Part shown: in pieces, positions 8,178 through 16,555 of the stretch
Layout of the letters: every line of letters starts with the position of its first letter
Numbering within the stretch: the first letter of the stretch is position 1
Assembly: GCF_004803815.1 (NCBI RefSeq)
Contig: NZ_CP012544.1
Coordinates: forward strand, 62,001-126,000
Direction: 5' to 3'
Origin: Campylobacter showae
GTDB taxonomy: Bacteria; Campylobacterota; Campylobacteria; Campylobacterales; Campylobacteraceae
Length of the DNA: 64,000 nucleotides
Position numbers and translations under genes: made by a program
Notes under the pieces: generated by a model
Database searches by the model: none
What the model saw: the letters and a program-made list of their open reading frames with translations, nothing else
Told to the model about the DNA's origin: nothing

Positions 8178-9998
8178 TCAAAAAGTTACCTCGGCGAGTT
8201 TTGATTTTAGAAGCCCTACGAATTCATCCAGCTTCATATCTTTTTGTTCTCTAGTCGTGCGGTCGCGCAGAGCAATGGCGCTATTTGCCACTTCGTTGTC
8301 GCCCAGCACCGCGATCATCGGCACGCGTTGCTTTTCTGCGGTGCGGATGCGTTTGTTTAGGCTCTCGTTTTTGCTTGCGATTTCGCTATCTACGCCGATT
8401 TTGCGAAGCTCTTTGGCGACGGTTTTAGCGTAGTCTAGGTGCGCGTCGCTAATCGGCACGATGACTACTTGCGTCGGAGCGACGAAAAACGGCAGCTCGC
8501 CGCCCGTGTGCTCGATCAAGATGCCGATAAATCGCTCGAAGCTTCCTAGTAGCGCGCGGTGTAGCATGACGGGCTGCTGGCGTTCGTTATTTGCGTCGAT
8601 GTAGCCCAGATCAAAGCGCTCAGGCAGGTTAAAATCCACCTGGATCGTGCCGCACTGCCACTTGCGTTTTAGCGCGTCGGTGATTTTGATATCGATTTTT
8701 GGACCGTAGAATGCGCCGCCGCCCTCGTCGATGCCGTATTTAAAGCCGTTTTCGTCAAGCGCCTCTTTTAGAGCTTTGGTCGCCGTTTCCCAAATTTCGT
8801 CCCCGCCGATAGCTTTTGCTGGCTTGGTCGAAATCTCCATCTCGTAGTGGAAGCCGAAATTTTCCATTATTTTGCCGGCAAATTTTAAAATTTCTAGGAT
8901 ATTTTCTTTGATTTGACTCGGCATACAAAAGATGTGCGAGTCGTCCTGAGCAAATTCGCGCACCCTAAAAAGTCCGTGCAAAACGCCGCTTTTTTCGTGG
9001 CGGTGCACGACGCCATATTCGAAAAATTTAAGCGGCAAATCGCGGTACGAGCGGATATCTGACTGATAGACCTTGATGTGGCCGACACAGTTCATCGGTT
9101 TTATGCCGTATTCGGCCTCGTCGATCGTCGTAAAATACATATTTTCTTTGTAGTTTGCGTAGTGGCCGCTCTTTTTCCACACGTCGGCTTTTAGCAGCTC
9201 CGGTCCACGCACCGGCTCGTAGCCGCGGTCACGGTGAGCTTTATATAAAATTTGCTCGAGTTTGGAGCGTAAACGTCCGCCGTTTGGCAGCCAGATCGGT
9301 AGGCCGCCGCCCACTTCATCATCAAATGTAAATAACTTCATCTCGACGCCAAGCTTTCTGTGGTCGCGTTTTTTGGCCTCTTCGATGATGCGGATGTGCT
9401 CTTTTAGGCTCTCTTTGTCGGCAAATGCCGTGCCGTAGATGCGGTTTATCATCTCTCGCGTCTCGTCGCCGCCAAGATACGCTCCGGCTACTCGCGTTAG
9501 TTTAAAGAATTTTAAAAATTTGGTATTTGGTAAGTGTGGTCCGCGGCACAAATCCTCGAAATTTCCTTGCTTGTAGCTGCTGACTTCGCCCTCGGGGATA
9601 CGTTTTAGCACCTCTTGTTTTAGTTCGTCGTCTTTAAATTTATCGCTCATAAAGGCTTTTGTGGAACTTGCTTTGACGATATCAAGCTTAGCTTCGGCTA
9701 GCTCTTTCATCTTGGCCTCTATCGCCGCTAGGTCTTCGTCGCTAAGCTTGCTATTGGCATCATCAACCTTGAAATCATAATAAAATCCGTCCTCGACGTT
9801 TGGTCCGACGAAAAATTTAGCCTGCGGATAAAGCTCTTTGATCGCTTGCGCCATGAGGTGCGCACAGGAGTGCCTGATGACGTTTAGCGCGTCGGGGGAG
9901 TTGTCAAAATAAATCGGCTCTGCGGCGTTTTCTCGCCCGTTGATACTCTGAGTATCGACTATGTTTCCGTCCAGTTTGTATGCGATGATATCGCTCAT
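8178..9998 (-). CDS. thrS: Threonyl-tRNA synthetase
   Basis: A 606-residue class II aminoacyl-tRNA synthetase that charges tRNA-Thr. An editing domain (RHSCAHLMAQAIKELYP, and DLCRGPHLPNT) precedes the catalytic core (motif 2 FRVREFAQDDSHIFC) and an anticodon-binding C-terminal domain (VVIVPISDAHLDYA). The zinc ligands are recognisable in MNCVGHIKV, DDSHIFC and MLHRALLGSFERF. The usual N-terminal TGS domain is reduced to a short segment, as is common in this group. RBS AAAGGACGAAAA precedes the start. It heads the thrS-infC unit on the minus strand. Confidence 0.97.
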   Translation of the reverse strand: MSDIIAYKLDGNIVDTQSINGRENAAEPIYFDNSPDALNVIRHSCAHLMAQAIKELYPQAKFFVGPNVEDGFYYDFKVDDANSKLSDEDLAAIEAKMKELAEAKLDIVKASSTKAFMSDKFKDDELKQEVLKRIPEGEVSSYKQGNFEDLCRGPHLPNTKFLKFFKLTRVAGAYLGGDETREMINRIYGTAFADKESLKEHIRIIEEAKKRDHRKLGVEMKLFTFDDEVGGGLPIWLPNGGRLRSKLEQILYKAHRDRGYEPVRGPELLKADVWKKSGHYANYKENMYFTTIDEAEYGIKPMNCVGHIKVYQSDIRSYRDLPLKFFEYGVVHRHEKSGVLHGLFRVREFAQDDSHIFCMPSQIKENILEILKFAGKIMENFGFHYEMEISTKPAKAIGGDEIWETATKALKEALDENGFKYGIDEGGGAFYGPKIDIKITDALKRKWQCGTIQVDFNLPERFDLGYIDANNERQQPVMLHRALLGSFERFIGILIEHTGGELPFFVAPTQVVIVPISDAHLDYAKTVAKELRKIGVDSEIASKNESLNKRIRTAEKQRVPMIAVLGDNEVANSAIALRDRTTREQKDMKLDEFVGLLKSKLAEVTF

Positions 9999-10187
9999 TT
10001 TTCGTCCTTTTTATCGAAACATCTTTCTTACGCTGAAAGAATTGGGCTTGATTTTAGCTAAAATGTTTTTAAGCTTTACTTAATGTTTTATTTGATTTGG
10101 GTTTAAACGGCGGTCAAATTTGAGTTTTGAATATAATAGAATATATTGATTAAATTTTAAATATTGTTAAATCGGTAATATTCTCAA

Positions 10188-10325
10188 TATAATTTATTAT
10201 ATTTTAAGAAAACTATCGCTAATATTTCATTGAATGAATCATGCATTTATCTCGTCTTTGCATTATTTTGATTCATTTTTCTCCCAAATTGCGCAAAGGA
10301 GTGGTTGCCTTTGCGCCTTAATCTT
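10188..10325 (+). ncRNA. Candidate small RNA in the thrS-tRNA gap
   Basis: TATAAT at 10188-10193 predicts a start near 10200. Downstream is a two-part stem (ATGAATC/GATTCAT plus ATGCA/TGCAT, 10234-10276) and a perfect 9-bp GC-rich hairpin, GCGCAAAGG with CCTTTGCGC at 10291-10316, followed by CTTAATCTTT. No ORF with a ribosome binding site covers the stretch. Together this looks like a short free transcript of about 120 nt. The T tract is weak and no known family was recognised. Confidence 0.3.
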
Positions 10326-10477
10326 TAAATTTACTCCCAAAACCTGCACAAATTTGACGCTAACGAGTTAAATTTTAGCAAATAAATACATTTTGGCTTT
10401 AGTTTGCAAATTTGACGTTTGGATTTACGATGCTAAATAAGTAAAATTTGATGAAATTTGAATAAAAAGAAGCGAAA

Positions 10478-10553
10478 TGGTGGCCCCGAATGGACTCGAA
10501 CCATCGACCACTACCATGTCAAGGTAGTGCTCTACCAACTGAGCTACGGGACC
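10478..10553 (-). tRNA. tRNA-Val (anticodon GAC)
   Basis: On the minus strand the 76-nt sequence folds as a tRNA: acceptor stem GGTCCCG with CGGGGCC (one G-T pair), D arm GCTCAGTTGGTAGAGC, anticodon loop TTGACAT with anticodon GAC, T arm GGTTCGAGTCC, and an encoded CCA end at 10478-10480. It reads GTC valine codons. No other tRNA lies next to it. Confidence 0.96.
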
Positions 10554-10778
10554 GAAAAATGAAAATTTACCCAAAATAATATTGAAATTAGCTTAAATTT
10601 TGCGATTTTTCGTAAAAAGCGAAATTTGAGTGCGATCGGATTTTGTCAAATTTGATCACGCTCTACAATCTGAAAATAAAATTACATAAAAGATTACACC
10701 TTAGTAGAAAAATCTTGATAAATCTTAAAAATAAAATCTCATAAATTCATATCTTTTTTGTCAAATTTGCATTAAATC

Positions 10779-10803
10779 CCCTAAATTTAGGGACATTTAT
10801 AAT
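10779..10803 (+). promoter_or_regulatory. fccA promoter with palindromic operator
   Basis: A perfect 14-base palindrome, CCCTAAATTTAGGG (10779-10792), ends five bases before a TATAAT -10 element at 10798-10803. The position suits a regulator binding in the -35 region. The regulator is unknown; the response regulator at the end of the operon is one candidate (inference). Confidence 0.45.
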
Positions 10804-10888
10804 AGAGTAAATTTTTAATAAAACTCACAGCAAACTCACGATATTATAATTATAATGCCGTTATGATATTTCATCCAAAGGAGAATGT

Positions 10889-12442
10889 ATGCAAGAGCAA
10901 ATGTCAAGACGCGATTTGTTGAAGCTAGGTATGGCGGGTGCGGGTGCGCTAGCACTTGGTGCCGTAAATGCGCAAGCAAGCGCGTTAAATGCAAAAGACG
11001 TCAAATTTGACGAAGAGTGGGACGTGATCATCATCGGCTCGGGCTTTGCGGGGCTTGCGGCGGGCTTAAAAGCGACGCAAAAAGGCAGCAAGGTACTAAT
11101 CCTGGAAAAAATGGGTCGTATCGGCGGCAACTCCGTAATCAACGGCGGCGGTATGGCGGTCGCAAACAACCCGGTGCAAGCAAAAACCAACATCAAAGAT
11201 AGCAAAGAGCTATTTATCGCCGACTGTCTAAAAGCCGGCCTTGGCATCAACCACACCGAGCTTTTGGAGACCTTGGTCGATCGCGGTATGGACGCGTATA
11301 ACTTCCTGGTTGAAAACGGCGTTCAGTTTAAAGAGCACTGCGCGCACTTCGGCGGTCACACCGTAGCCCGCTCGCTGCTAACCACAAACGACTCGGGTTC
11401 AGGCTACATCCAACCGATGCTTGAGAAATTTGAAGCGCTAAAAGACAAGGGCTGCGAGCTTCGCCGCCGCGCCAAATTTGATGACTTCGTGCTAGATGAG
11501 AGCGGCCGAGTCGTGGGCGTAACGATCAGAGAAGAGTATAGATTCGACGATAAGCTTTACAGCGACGATCTAGAAAATACGAGCGGCACGAAAAAGACGC
11601 TAAAAGCAAACAAAGGCGTCGTTTTGGCAGCCGGCGGTTTTTGCCGCGATAAAATTTTCCGCAAGCTTCAAGATCCGCGCATTCCCGACGACGTCGATAG
11701 CACAAACCACCCTGGAGCGACTGCTGGCGCGCTACTAAAAGCATTTGAGATCGGCGCGTATCCGGTGCAGGTAGACTGGATCCAGTTTGGTCCGTGGGCG
11801 AGCCCGGACGAAAAGGGCTTTGGCACCGCTCCGATCCTAACTCAGCAAGGTACCTTTAAATACGGCATCGCGGTCGATATCCGCACCGGCAAGCGCTTTA
11901 TGAATGAGCTAGCCGACCGCAAAACCCGCGCGGACGCCGAGTTTAAAATTTTACGCGAAAAATCGGGCGCGTATCCGATAACCTTCGCCGACACCAAAAT
12001 GGCGTTTAAAGATCTAAGCGAAGAGATCATCCAAAAAGGCATGGCAAGCGGAAAGCTAGTTGGCGAGTGCGCTACGCTAGATGACATCGCTAAAAAATAC
12101 GGCGTACCTGCCGATGCGCTAAAAGAAACCGTCAAGAAATATAACGAAGGCGTCAAGGCTAAAAAAGACGAATTTGGCAAACAAGAAAGCGCGCTTAGCG
12201 AGATCAACGAGGCAGGACCGTTCTACGTCATCCGCCTATCGCCAAAGCCTCACCACACTATGGGTGGGCTAAAGATCAACACCAAAGCCGAGGTCATCTC
12301 AAGTAAGACGAATAAACCGATCCCAGGCCTATATGCCGCAGGCGAGATCACGGGTGGTACGCACGGCGCGAGCAGGCTAGGTACGGTTGCGATAACCGAT
12401 TGTATAGTGTTTGGGATGATTGCCGGAGAAAATCTAGCCTAA
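10889..12442 (+). CDS. fccA: Periplasmic FAD-dependent reductase, fumarate/methacrylate reductase family (FccA-like)
   Basis: A 517-residue flavoprotein with a Tat signal (MSRRDLLKLGMAGAGALALG), an FAD-binding fold (DVIIIGSGFAGLAAGLKA) and fumarate-reductase-family active-site segments: DSTNHPGATA, a RFMNELADRKTR stretch that should hold the catalytic Arg, HHTMGGL and the C-terminal GGTHGASRLG. It has no haem motifs of its own; tetrahaem partners follow at 13006 and 13443, as in the Wolinella fccABC set described for methacrylate reduction. It should reduce an unsaturated acid in the periplasm with quinol electrons. The true substrate (fumarate, methacrylate or another enoate) cannot be read from sequence. 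Strong AAAGGAG before ATG 10889. Confidence 0.85.
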   Translation: MQEQMSRRDLLKLGMAGAGALALGAVNAQASALNAKDVKFDEEWDVIIIGSGFAGLAAGLKATQKGSKVLILEKMGRIGGNSVINGGGMAVANNPVQAKTNIKDSKELFIADCLKAGLGINHTELLETLVDRGMDAYNFLVENGVQFKEHCAHFGGHTVARSLLTTNDSGSGYIQPMLEKFEALKDKGCELRRRAKFDDFVLDESGRVVGVTIREEYRFDDKLYSDDLENTSGTKKTLKANKGVVLAAGGFCRDKIFRKLQDPRIPDDVDSTNHPGATAGALLKAFEIGAYPVQVDWIQFGPWASPDEKGFGTAPILTQQGTFKYGIAVDIRTGKRFMNELADRKTRADAEFKILREKSGAYPITFADTKMAFKDLSEEIIQKGMASGKLVGECATLDDIAKKYGVPADALKETVKKYNEGVKAKKDEFGKQESALSEINEAGPFYVIRLSPKPHHTMGGLKINTKAEVISSKTNKPIPGLYAAGEITGGTHGASRLGTVAITDCIVFGMIAGENLA

Positions 12443-12449
12443 ATTTGGT

Positions 12450-12574
12450 AAAACGAAGTTCTCGCGAGCGCTTTTAAATGATTTCGTAAATTTCGCCCTG
12501 CGACAGACTATATGTCTAGTCTTGGGACGAAATTTGCTTCAAAACATTTAAAATCATCTCGCGATAATTCGTTT
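12450..12574 (+). repeat. Palindromic repeat element 1, copy a (between fccA and fccB)
   Basis: The ends are inverted (AAAACGAA and TTCGTTTT) and the whole is an imperfect inverted repeat: TTTTAAATG...AAATTTCG on the left mirrors CGAAATTT...CATTTAAAA on the right, around a core CCCTGCGACAGACTATATGT. Copies lie at 45549-45668 and, in partial form, near 34815-34925. It starts eight bases after the fccA stop codon. Confidence 0.7.
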
Positions 12575-12684
12575 TAATTTTGTATCACAGGCTAAATTCG
12601 GCTTGCGATATTTCGTTAAATCTGATGGCAAAATTGATGTGTGGTAGCGCCAAATTTAACCTGCACGTAGTGCAGCAACCTCTC

Positions 12685-12830
12685 ACGTGCAGTGGGGTTA
12701 GAGAGGGCTTGGGAGAGGAAGGGGCGACGCTTCGTAAGTAGAACCCCCTTCCTCTCCCAAAGAAAGAATAAAGTAAGCTGCAAAGTAAAGCTGAAATGCA
12801 ATTCAAGCCCCTTACCCCTTAACAAGAAAA
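12685..12830 (-). repeat. GA-rich hairpin repeat element 2, copy a
   Basis: The minus strand runs from TTTTCTTGTTAAGGGG to ACCCCACTGCACGT and closely matches 45265-45450. Its centre is a near-perfect 14-bp stem, GGGAGAGGAAGGGG (12711-12724) with CCCCTTCCTCTCCC (12745-12758), whose roughly 20-base loop is conserved between copies. Small ORFs in it are a by-product of the conserved DNA, not genes. Confidence 0.7.
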
Positions 12831-13005
12831 GACAAATTTAAAGTTGCCGTGTATAACGTGCTATGAAAATTAAATACCAAATTTGCCCCTCAAATTTAAC
12901 CGCCGAATTTGAGTTAAAAAGAGTTTTAACGACGAAGAAATTTAAAAAAGAAAAAGCTAAAGAGACTGCATCTCTTTAGCCGACACCTCACAGAAAGGAA
13001 TTCGC

Positions 13006-13446
13006 ATGAAACATAAAGCGTTTCTCGCCTTGTGCGCATCTATGCTACTATGCTCTTTTGCATTTAGCGCAGGCGCACCAAGCGCAAAGATAACGTCTTT
13101 AGTAGATCTTAACGTCACCGACGAGCTGCGAGCCAAACACCCCTTAAAGCCTCATCACGAAAAACTAAGCTTCACCTGTCTTGATTGTCACGAAGGACAA
13201 GGAAACGACGCTAGTAAATTTAAATCTATCGGCGATAAAGGCTGTTTGTCCTGTCACGGCGACAAGAAAAAGATAGCTAAAAGACTAGAATACATGGATC
13301 TGCTAAAAGCAAATCCCCACAACTCGGTTCACGACGGCCCTACGCTATACTGCGACGAGTGCCACAACGAGCATAAAAAATCAACCAATATGTGCACGGA
13401 GTGCCACGAACACGAAGTTCCGCAATGGATGGGGGTAACGCCATGA
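13006..13446 (+). CDS. fccB: Periplasmic tetrahaem cytochrome c (FccB-like)
   Basis: A 146-residue protein with a signal peptide (MKHKAFLALCASMLLCSFAFSAG) and four CxxCH haem sites: CLDCH, CLSCH, CDECH and CTECH. It resembles the small tetrahaem domains that deliver electrons to fumarate-type flavoproteins and is the likely direct electron donor to the upstream flavoprotein. RBS AGAAAGGA precedes ATG 13006. It overlaps the next cytochrome gene by four bases (ATGA at 13443). A 560-base gap with two repeat elements separates it from fccA. Confidence 0.85.
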   Translation: MKHKAFLALCASMLLCSFAFSAGAPSAKITSLVDLNVTDELRAKHPLKPHHEKLSFTCLDCHEGQGNDASKFKSIGDKGCLSCHGDKKKIAKRLEYMDLLKANPHNSVHDGPTLYCDECHNEHKKSTNMCTECHEHEVPQWMGVTP

Positions 13447-14105
13447 AAATTTCAAAGAAAGTACTAGCGCTTATTATATTAGTAAGCGGCATTATAGGGT
13501 TTTTAGTCGTACTGCCCGTACATTACGCCCTAGAAGAAACTAGCGGAGAGAAGTTTTGCGTAGTATGCCACGAGATGGATCCTATGGTTATAGCTTATAG
13601 TAACGACGTTCACAGCGGCAAGGGTAAAAGCGGAGTAAGGGCTAAATGCGTAGACTGCCACATACCTCACGACAACCTAGCCAAATACGTCTTAGTTAAA
13701 GCCAAAAACGGACTAATGGAGGGATATATTCATTTCTTTAAAGATCCGGAGGCTATAGACTGGCATAAAAACAGAGAGAAAAGAGAGCACTTCGTATTTG
13801 ACAACGGTTGCGTTAGCTGCCATACGAATTTGGTGGATAATAAACTAACGAGCCCGCAAGCTCAAAAAATGCACGCTCACTATCAAAGCTTGCTAAATAC
13901 GGATAAGCAACTAACCTGCGCTAGCTGTCACGCCGAGGTAGGCCACAGCGGGCTAAACAATATGCTAAACTACTGGAAGCCTGAATACAAAATCTACGAA
14001 AAGAAAGCCGCAATCAAAAAAGAAGAGATAAAAAAGGCTTATTTTGGGGAGGGTTATGTGGGGCCGAAGGTAGAGAACAAAGAGGATAACGTCACCAAAA
14101 AGTAG
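13443..14105 (+). CDS. fccC: Membrane-anchored NapC/NrfH-type tetrahaem quinol dehydrogenase (FccC-like)
   Basis: A 220-residue protein starting at ATG 13443 inside the fccB stop (ATGA). One N-terminal membrane helix (VLALIILVSGIIGFLVVLPV) is followed by four CxxCH sites: CVVCH, CVDCH, CVSCH and CASCH. Such proteins take electrons from menaquinol and pass them to periplasmic reductases. Context makes it the membrane link for the fccA/fccB pair. The C-terminus is a charged Lys/Glu tail. An upstream in-frame start at 13392 would extend it into fccB and is not needed. Confidence 0.88.
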   Translation: MKISKKVLALIILVSGIIGFLVVLPVHYALEETSGEKFCVVCHEMDPMVIAYSNDVHSGKGKSGVRAKCVDCHIPHDNLAKYVLVKAKNGLMEGYIHFFKDPEAIDWHKNREKREHFVFDNGCVSCHTNLVDNKLTSPQAQKMHAHYQSLLNTDKQLTCASCHAEVGHSGLNNMLNYWKPEYKIYEKKAAIKKEEIKKAYFGEGYVGPKVENKEDNVTKK

Positions 14106-14111
14106 GCTAAA

Positions 14112-14765
14112 ATGAAGAAAATTTTGCTCGTTAGCGACGACGCTCAGATGCAACTAAACCTCAACGCCGCGCTTTACCGCTTTAATATCCGCATAGTTCG
14201 CTTTGAAAATTTAAGCGAGTTAAAAGAGGATTATTATAGCGGCAACCGCTACATCTTTTACGTCATCGACGTAAAGACGAAGGATCTGGCAAATTTTGAG
14301 TCGGTCAAATTTCTGCGAGATAACGGGAGCCTAACTCCCGTTATGATCCTCGTAGATAAGGCCATTCCCGCGCTTTACAAGAAAATTTACTACGCAAAGT
14401 ACGACGACTTTATGGTAAAGCCTTTTTTGCCGGAGGAGTTTTTGTTTCGTGTGTTTAGAAACTGCCGAATTTTACTCGGGAGCAAATTTGAGCTAAAAAA
14501 CGGCGCTATATACGACAAAAACAGCCTCACTCTGCACATAAACGGCACAAGTATAATGCTGGGCAAAAAAGAGGGATTGTTTTTAGAAATTTTAGCCAAA
14601 AACGCCCCGCACGTAGTAACGATCCAGGAGCTTGAGTGGAGTATCTATAAAGACGAAAACGTCTCGTCCGATCGCCTGCGCTCGCTCGTGCGTCAGCTAC
14701 GTGCGAAGCTGCCCTTTGAGCTAATAAAAACCGTGCGCAGTATCGGGTACAGTTTGGAGGAGTAG
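14112..14765 (+). CDS. OmpR-type response regulator, no adjacent kinase
   Basis: A 217-residue two-domain regulator. The receiver domain has the acidic pair in LLVSDDAQ, the likely phospho-acceptor Asp53 (FYVIDVKTKD) and Lys103 (FMVKPF). The usual Thr/Ser after the fourth strand appears to be Val (PVMILVDK), so phosphorylation signalling may be altered (alignment by eye). The C-terminal half is a winged helix (GKKEGLFLEILAKN, then LRSLVRQLRAKL and IKTVRSIGYSL). It starts six bases after fccC, so it is probably co-transcribed and may control the operon. No histidine kinase is in the window. The next gene converges with no gap. Confidence 0.85.
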   Translation: MKKILLVSDDAQMQLNLNAALYRFNIRIVRFENLSELKEDYYSGNRYIFYVIDVKTKDLANFESVKFLRDNGSLTPVMILVDKAIPALYKKIYYAKYDDFMVKPFLPEEFLFRVFRNCRILLGSKFELKNGAIYDKNSLTLHINGTSIMLGKKEGLFLEILAKNAPHVVTIQELEWSIYKDENVSSDRLRSLVRQLRAKLPFELIKTVRSIGYSLEE

Positions 14766-15527
14766 CTAGAGCTTAGGCAGGATCACCTCTTTTTGCGCGA
14801 GCCTCTCAAAAGTGCAGACATCGCCGTAAATTTTAGCCAGCAGCTCGTCGTTTAAAACCTGCGCGACGCTGCCTTTTGAGACGATCCGCCGGCCCTTAAA
14901 CACTATCACTTCGTCGCAAAACCAAAGGATGTGGTTTGGCTCGTGCGTGCAGATGACGATCGTCTTGCCGCCAGCAGCGATCTTTTTTAAAATTTTCCAA
15001 AGCGTGATCTGGTTTTTAAAATCAAGCGCGGACGTCGGCTCGTCAAGTAGTATCAGCGGCGTATCCTGCGCAAGCGCCCTAGCGATAAAAACGAGCTGCC
15101 TCTGCCCGCCGCTAAGCTCGTTCATCTTTTCATCGGCTAGATGCGAGATGCCGATGAACTCCATCGCCTCGCTTATCACCCTTTTGTCGTCTTTGCTAAA
15201 GCCAAACAGGCTCTTTACGTGCGTGGAACGCCCCATCAGGACGATGTCTCTTACGAAAAATGGAAAATGCAGCTCGGTATGCTGCGCTACGTAGGCGATC
15301 TTTTTAGCCATCCACGCTGGGCTTTTGTGCTTCGTGTTTTGCGAACCCACATAAATTTCGCCGCCTTTGATATGCAAAAATTTCATACAGCAGTTAAAAA
15401 ACGTGCTCTTGCCGCTGCCGTTTGTGCCCAAAAGCCCGCATATGCTGCCTCTTTTGATCTCGATGCTTACGTCTTAGAGCCCGAATCCTCCGTAGCTAAA
15501 GGATAAATTTTTCGTTTGCAGTATCAT
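14766..15527 (-). pseudogene. FecE/BtuD-type ABC ATPase interrupted by an in-frame stop
   Basis: ATG 15527 overlaps the permease stop (ATGA) and opens MILQTKNLSFSYGGFGL, then a TAA at 15474-15476. Translation in the same frame continues as DVSIEIKRGSICGLLGTNGS and a complete ATPase: Walker A GTNGSGKST, signature LSGGQRQ, Walker B LILLDEPTSALD, and a downstream conserved His (CTHEPNH). A single AAA-to-TAA change explains the stop. A restart at TTG 15431 would give 221 residues without the first strand. With the truncated binding protein at 16545, this points to a decaying importer; a sequencing error is the alternative. Confidence 0.8.
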
Positions 15528-16555
15528 TTTAGTAGCTCCTTTGCCTTGCTTCTTAAAAGTGCGATGAGAAAGGGTGCGCCCACCAAAGAGGTTATGATGC
15601 CCACGGGAATCTCGGCCATCGCTACCGTGCGCGCGAGCGTGTCGCATACGAGTAGATACAGAGCGCCTATGAGCCCCGATAGCGGCAGCACCCATCTGTT
15701 ATCAGGTCCGCTTATGAGGCGCGCGACGTGAGGCATGATGAGCTCGATCCACGCGATGATGCCCACGTTTGCCACGCATACGGCGGTCATCAAAGTAGCG
15801 ATCGTTATAAAGATAAGCTTGTATTTTTCGGGATTTATGCCGAGGCTTCTTGCCTGATCGTCGCCTAGGCTTAGTAAATTTAGCTTCCACGCAAGCGTGC
15901 AAAGTGCTACAAAGCAAACTCCCGTGACCGAGGCGATCTCACCTAGGCTTTGCCATTTGGAGTAGTACAGCCCGCCCATCATCCAAAATGTAATCTCTCT
16001 TAGCTGCGCGTCCTCGCTTACGTATTTTACGATCGATACGCACACCGAAAATATCGAGCTTACGATGACGCCCGACAAGATAAGTCCCACCACGGGCACT
16101 ATGCCGCCGTTTTTTGCGAGCGTGTAGGATAAAAACACCGCGAAAAACGAAAAAACAAACGCGCTTAAAGAGATATTAAAAAATATGCCGGAAAATAGTA
16201 TCGCTAGCGCCGCGCCCAAAGCCGCGCCCGAGCTAGCTCCCAGTATAAAAGGCTCAACGAGCGGGTTTTTAAAGCAGGCCTGATATATCGCGCCCGCATT
16301 TGAAAGCGCGAAGCCCACTATCACGGCGGTTAAAATTCTAGGCATTCTGATTTCAAATATGACGGTCTGATCCATCTTGGAGATGCCTACGGCGGGGATA
16401 TCAAAAATTTTCAAATTTAAAACGTCTAAAATTTTAGCGATCGAAATTTTATAATCCCCGAGCATGAGCGCCGCGATCATACAAACTAAAAGCGCGCCCA
16501 AAAGAACGAATAAAAATAGTAAATTTGACTTAAAAGCGCCGGGCTTAAAAGTCAT
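15524..16555 (-). CDS. FecCD/BtuC-family ABC permease
   Basis: A 343-residue inner-membrane protein with about ten helices and family signatures: RMPRILTAVIVGFALSNAGA near residue 70, NPLVEPFILGASSGAALGAA near 100, and GIIAWIELIMPHVARLI near 265. It would carry iron-siderophore, haem or cobalamin across the membrane with the ATPase downstream (start overlap ATGA) and the binding protein upstream (11-base overlap). The gene itself is intact, but its two partners look defective, so it may not work in this strain. Confidence 0.88.
   Translation of the reverse strand: MTFKPGAFKSNLLFLFVLLGALLVCMIAALMLGDYKISIAKILDVLNLKIFDIPAVGISKMDQTVIFEIRMPRILTAVIVGFALSNAGAIYQACFKNPLVEPFILGASSGAALGAALAILFSGIFFNISLSAFVFSFFAVFLSYTLAKNGGIVPVVGLILSGVIVSSIFSVCVSIVKYVSEDAQLREITFWMMGGLYYSKWQSLGEIASVTGVCFVALCTLAWKLNLLSLGDDQARSLGINPEKYKLIFITIATLMTAVCVANVGIIAWIELIMPHVARLISGPDNRWVLPLSGLIGALYLLVCDTLARTVAMAEIPVGIITSLVGAPFLIALLRSKAKELLK

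Noticed and set aside
12585-12825. Two overlapping small minus-strand frames, similar to one at 45270-45548
   Set aside because: The similarity (GKGLEL, KRRPFLSQALSNPTAR) comes from the repeated hairpin DNA of element 2. Neither frame has a binding site, the copies differ in length, and alternate frames are equally similar.
14929-15506. Plus-strand frames over the ATPase gene
   Set aside because: The minus strand carries full Walker and signature motifs, so these are antisense shadows.
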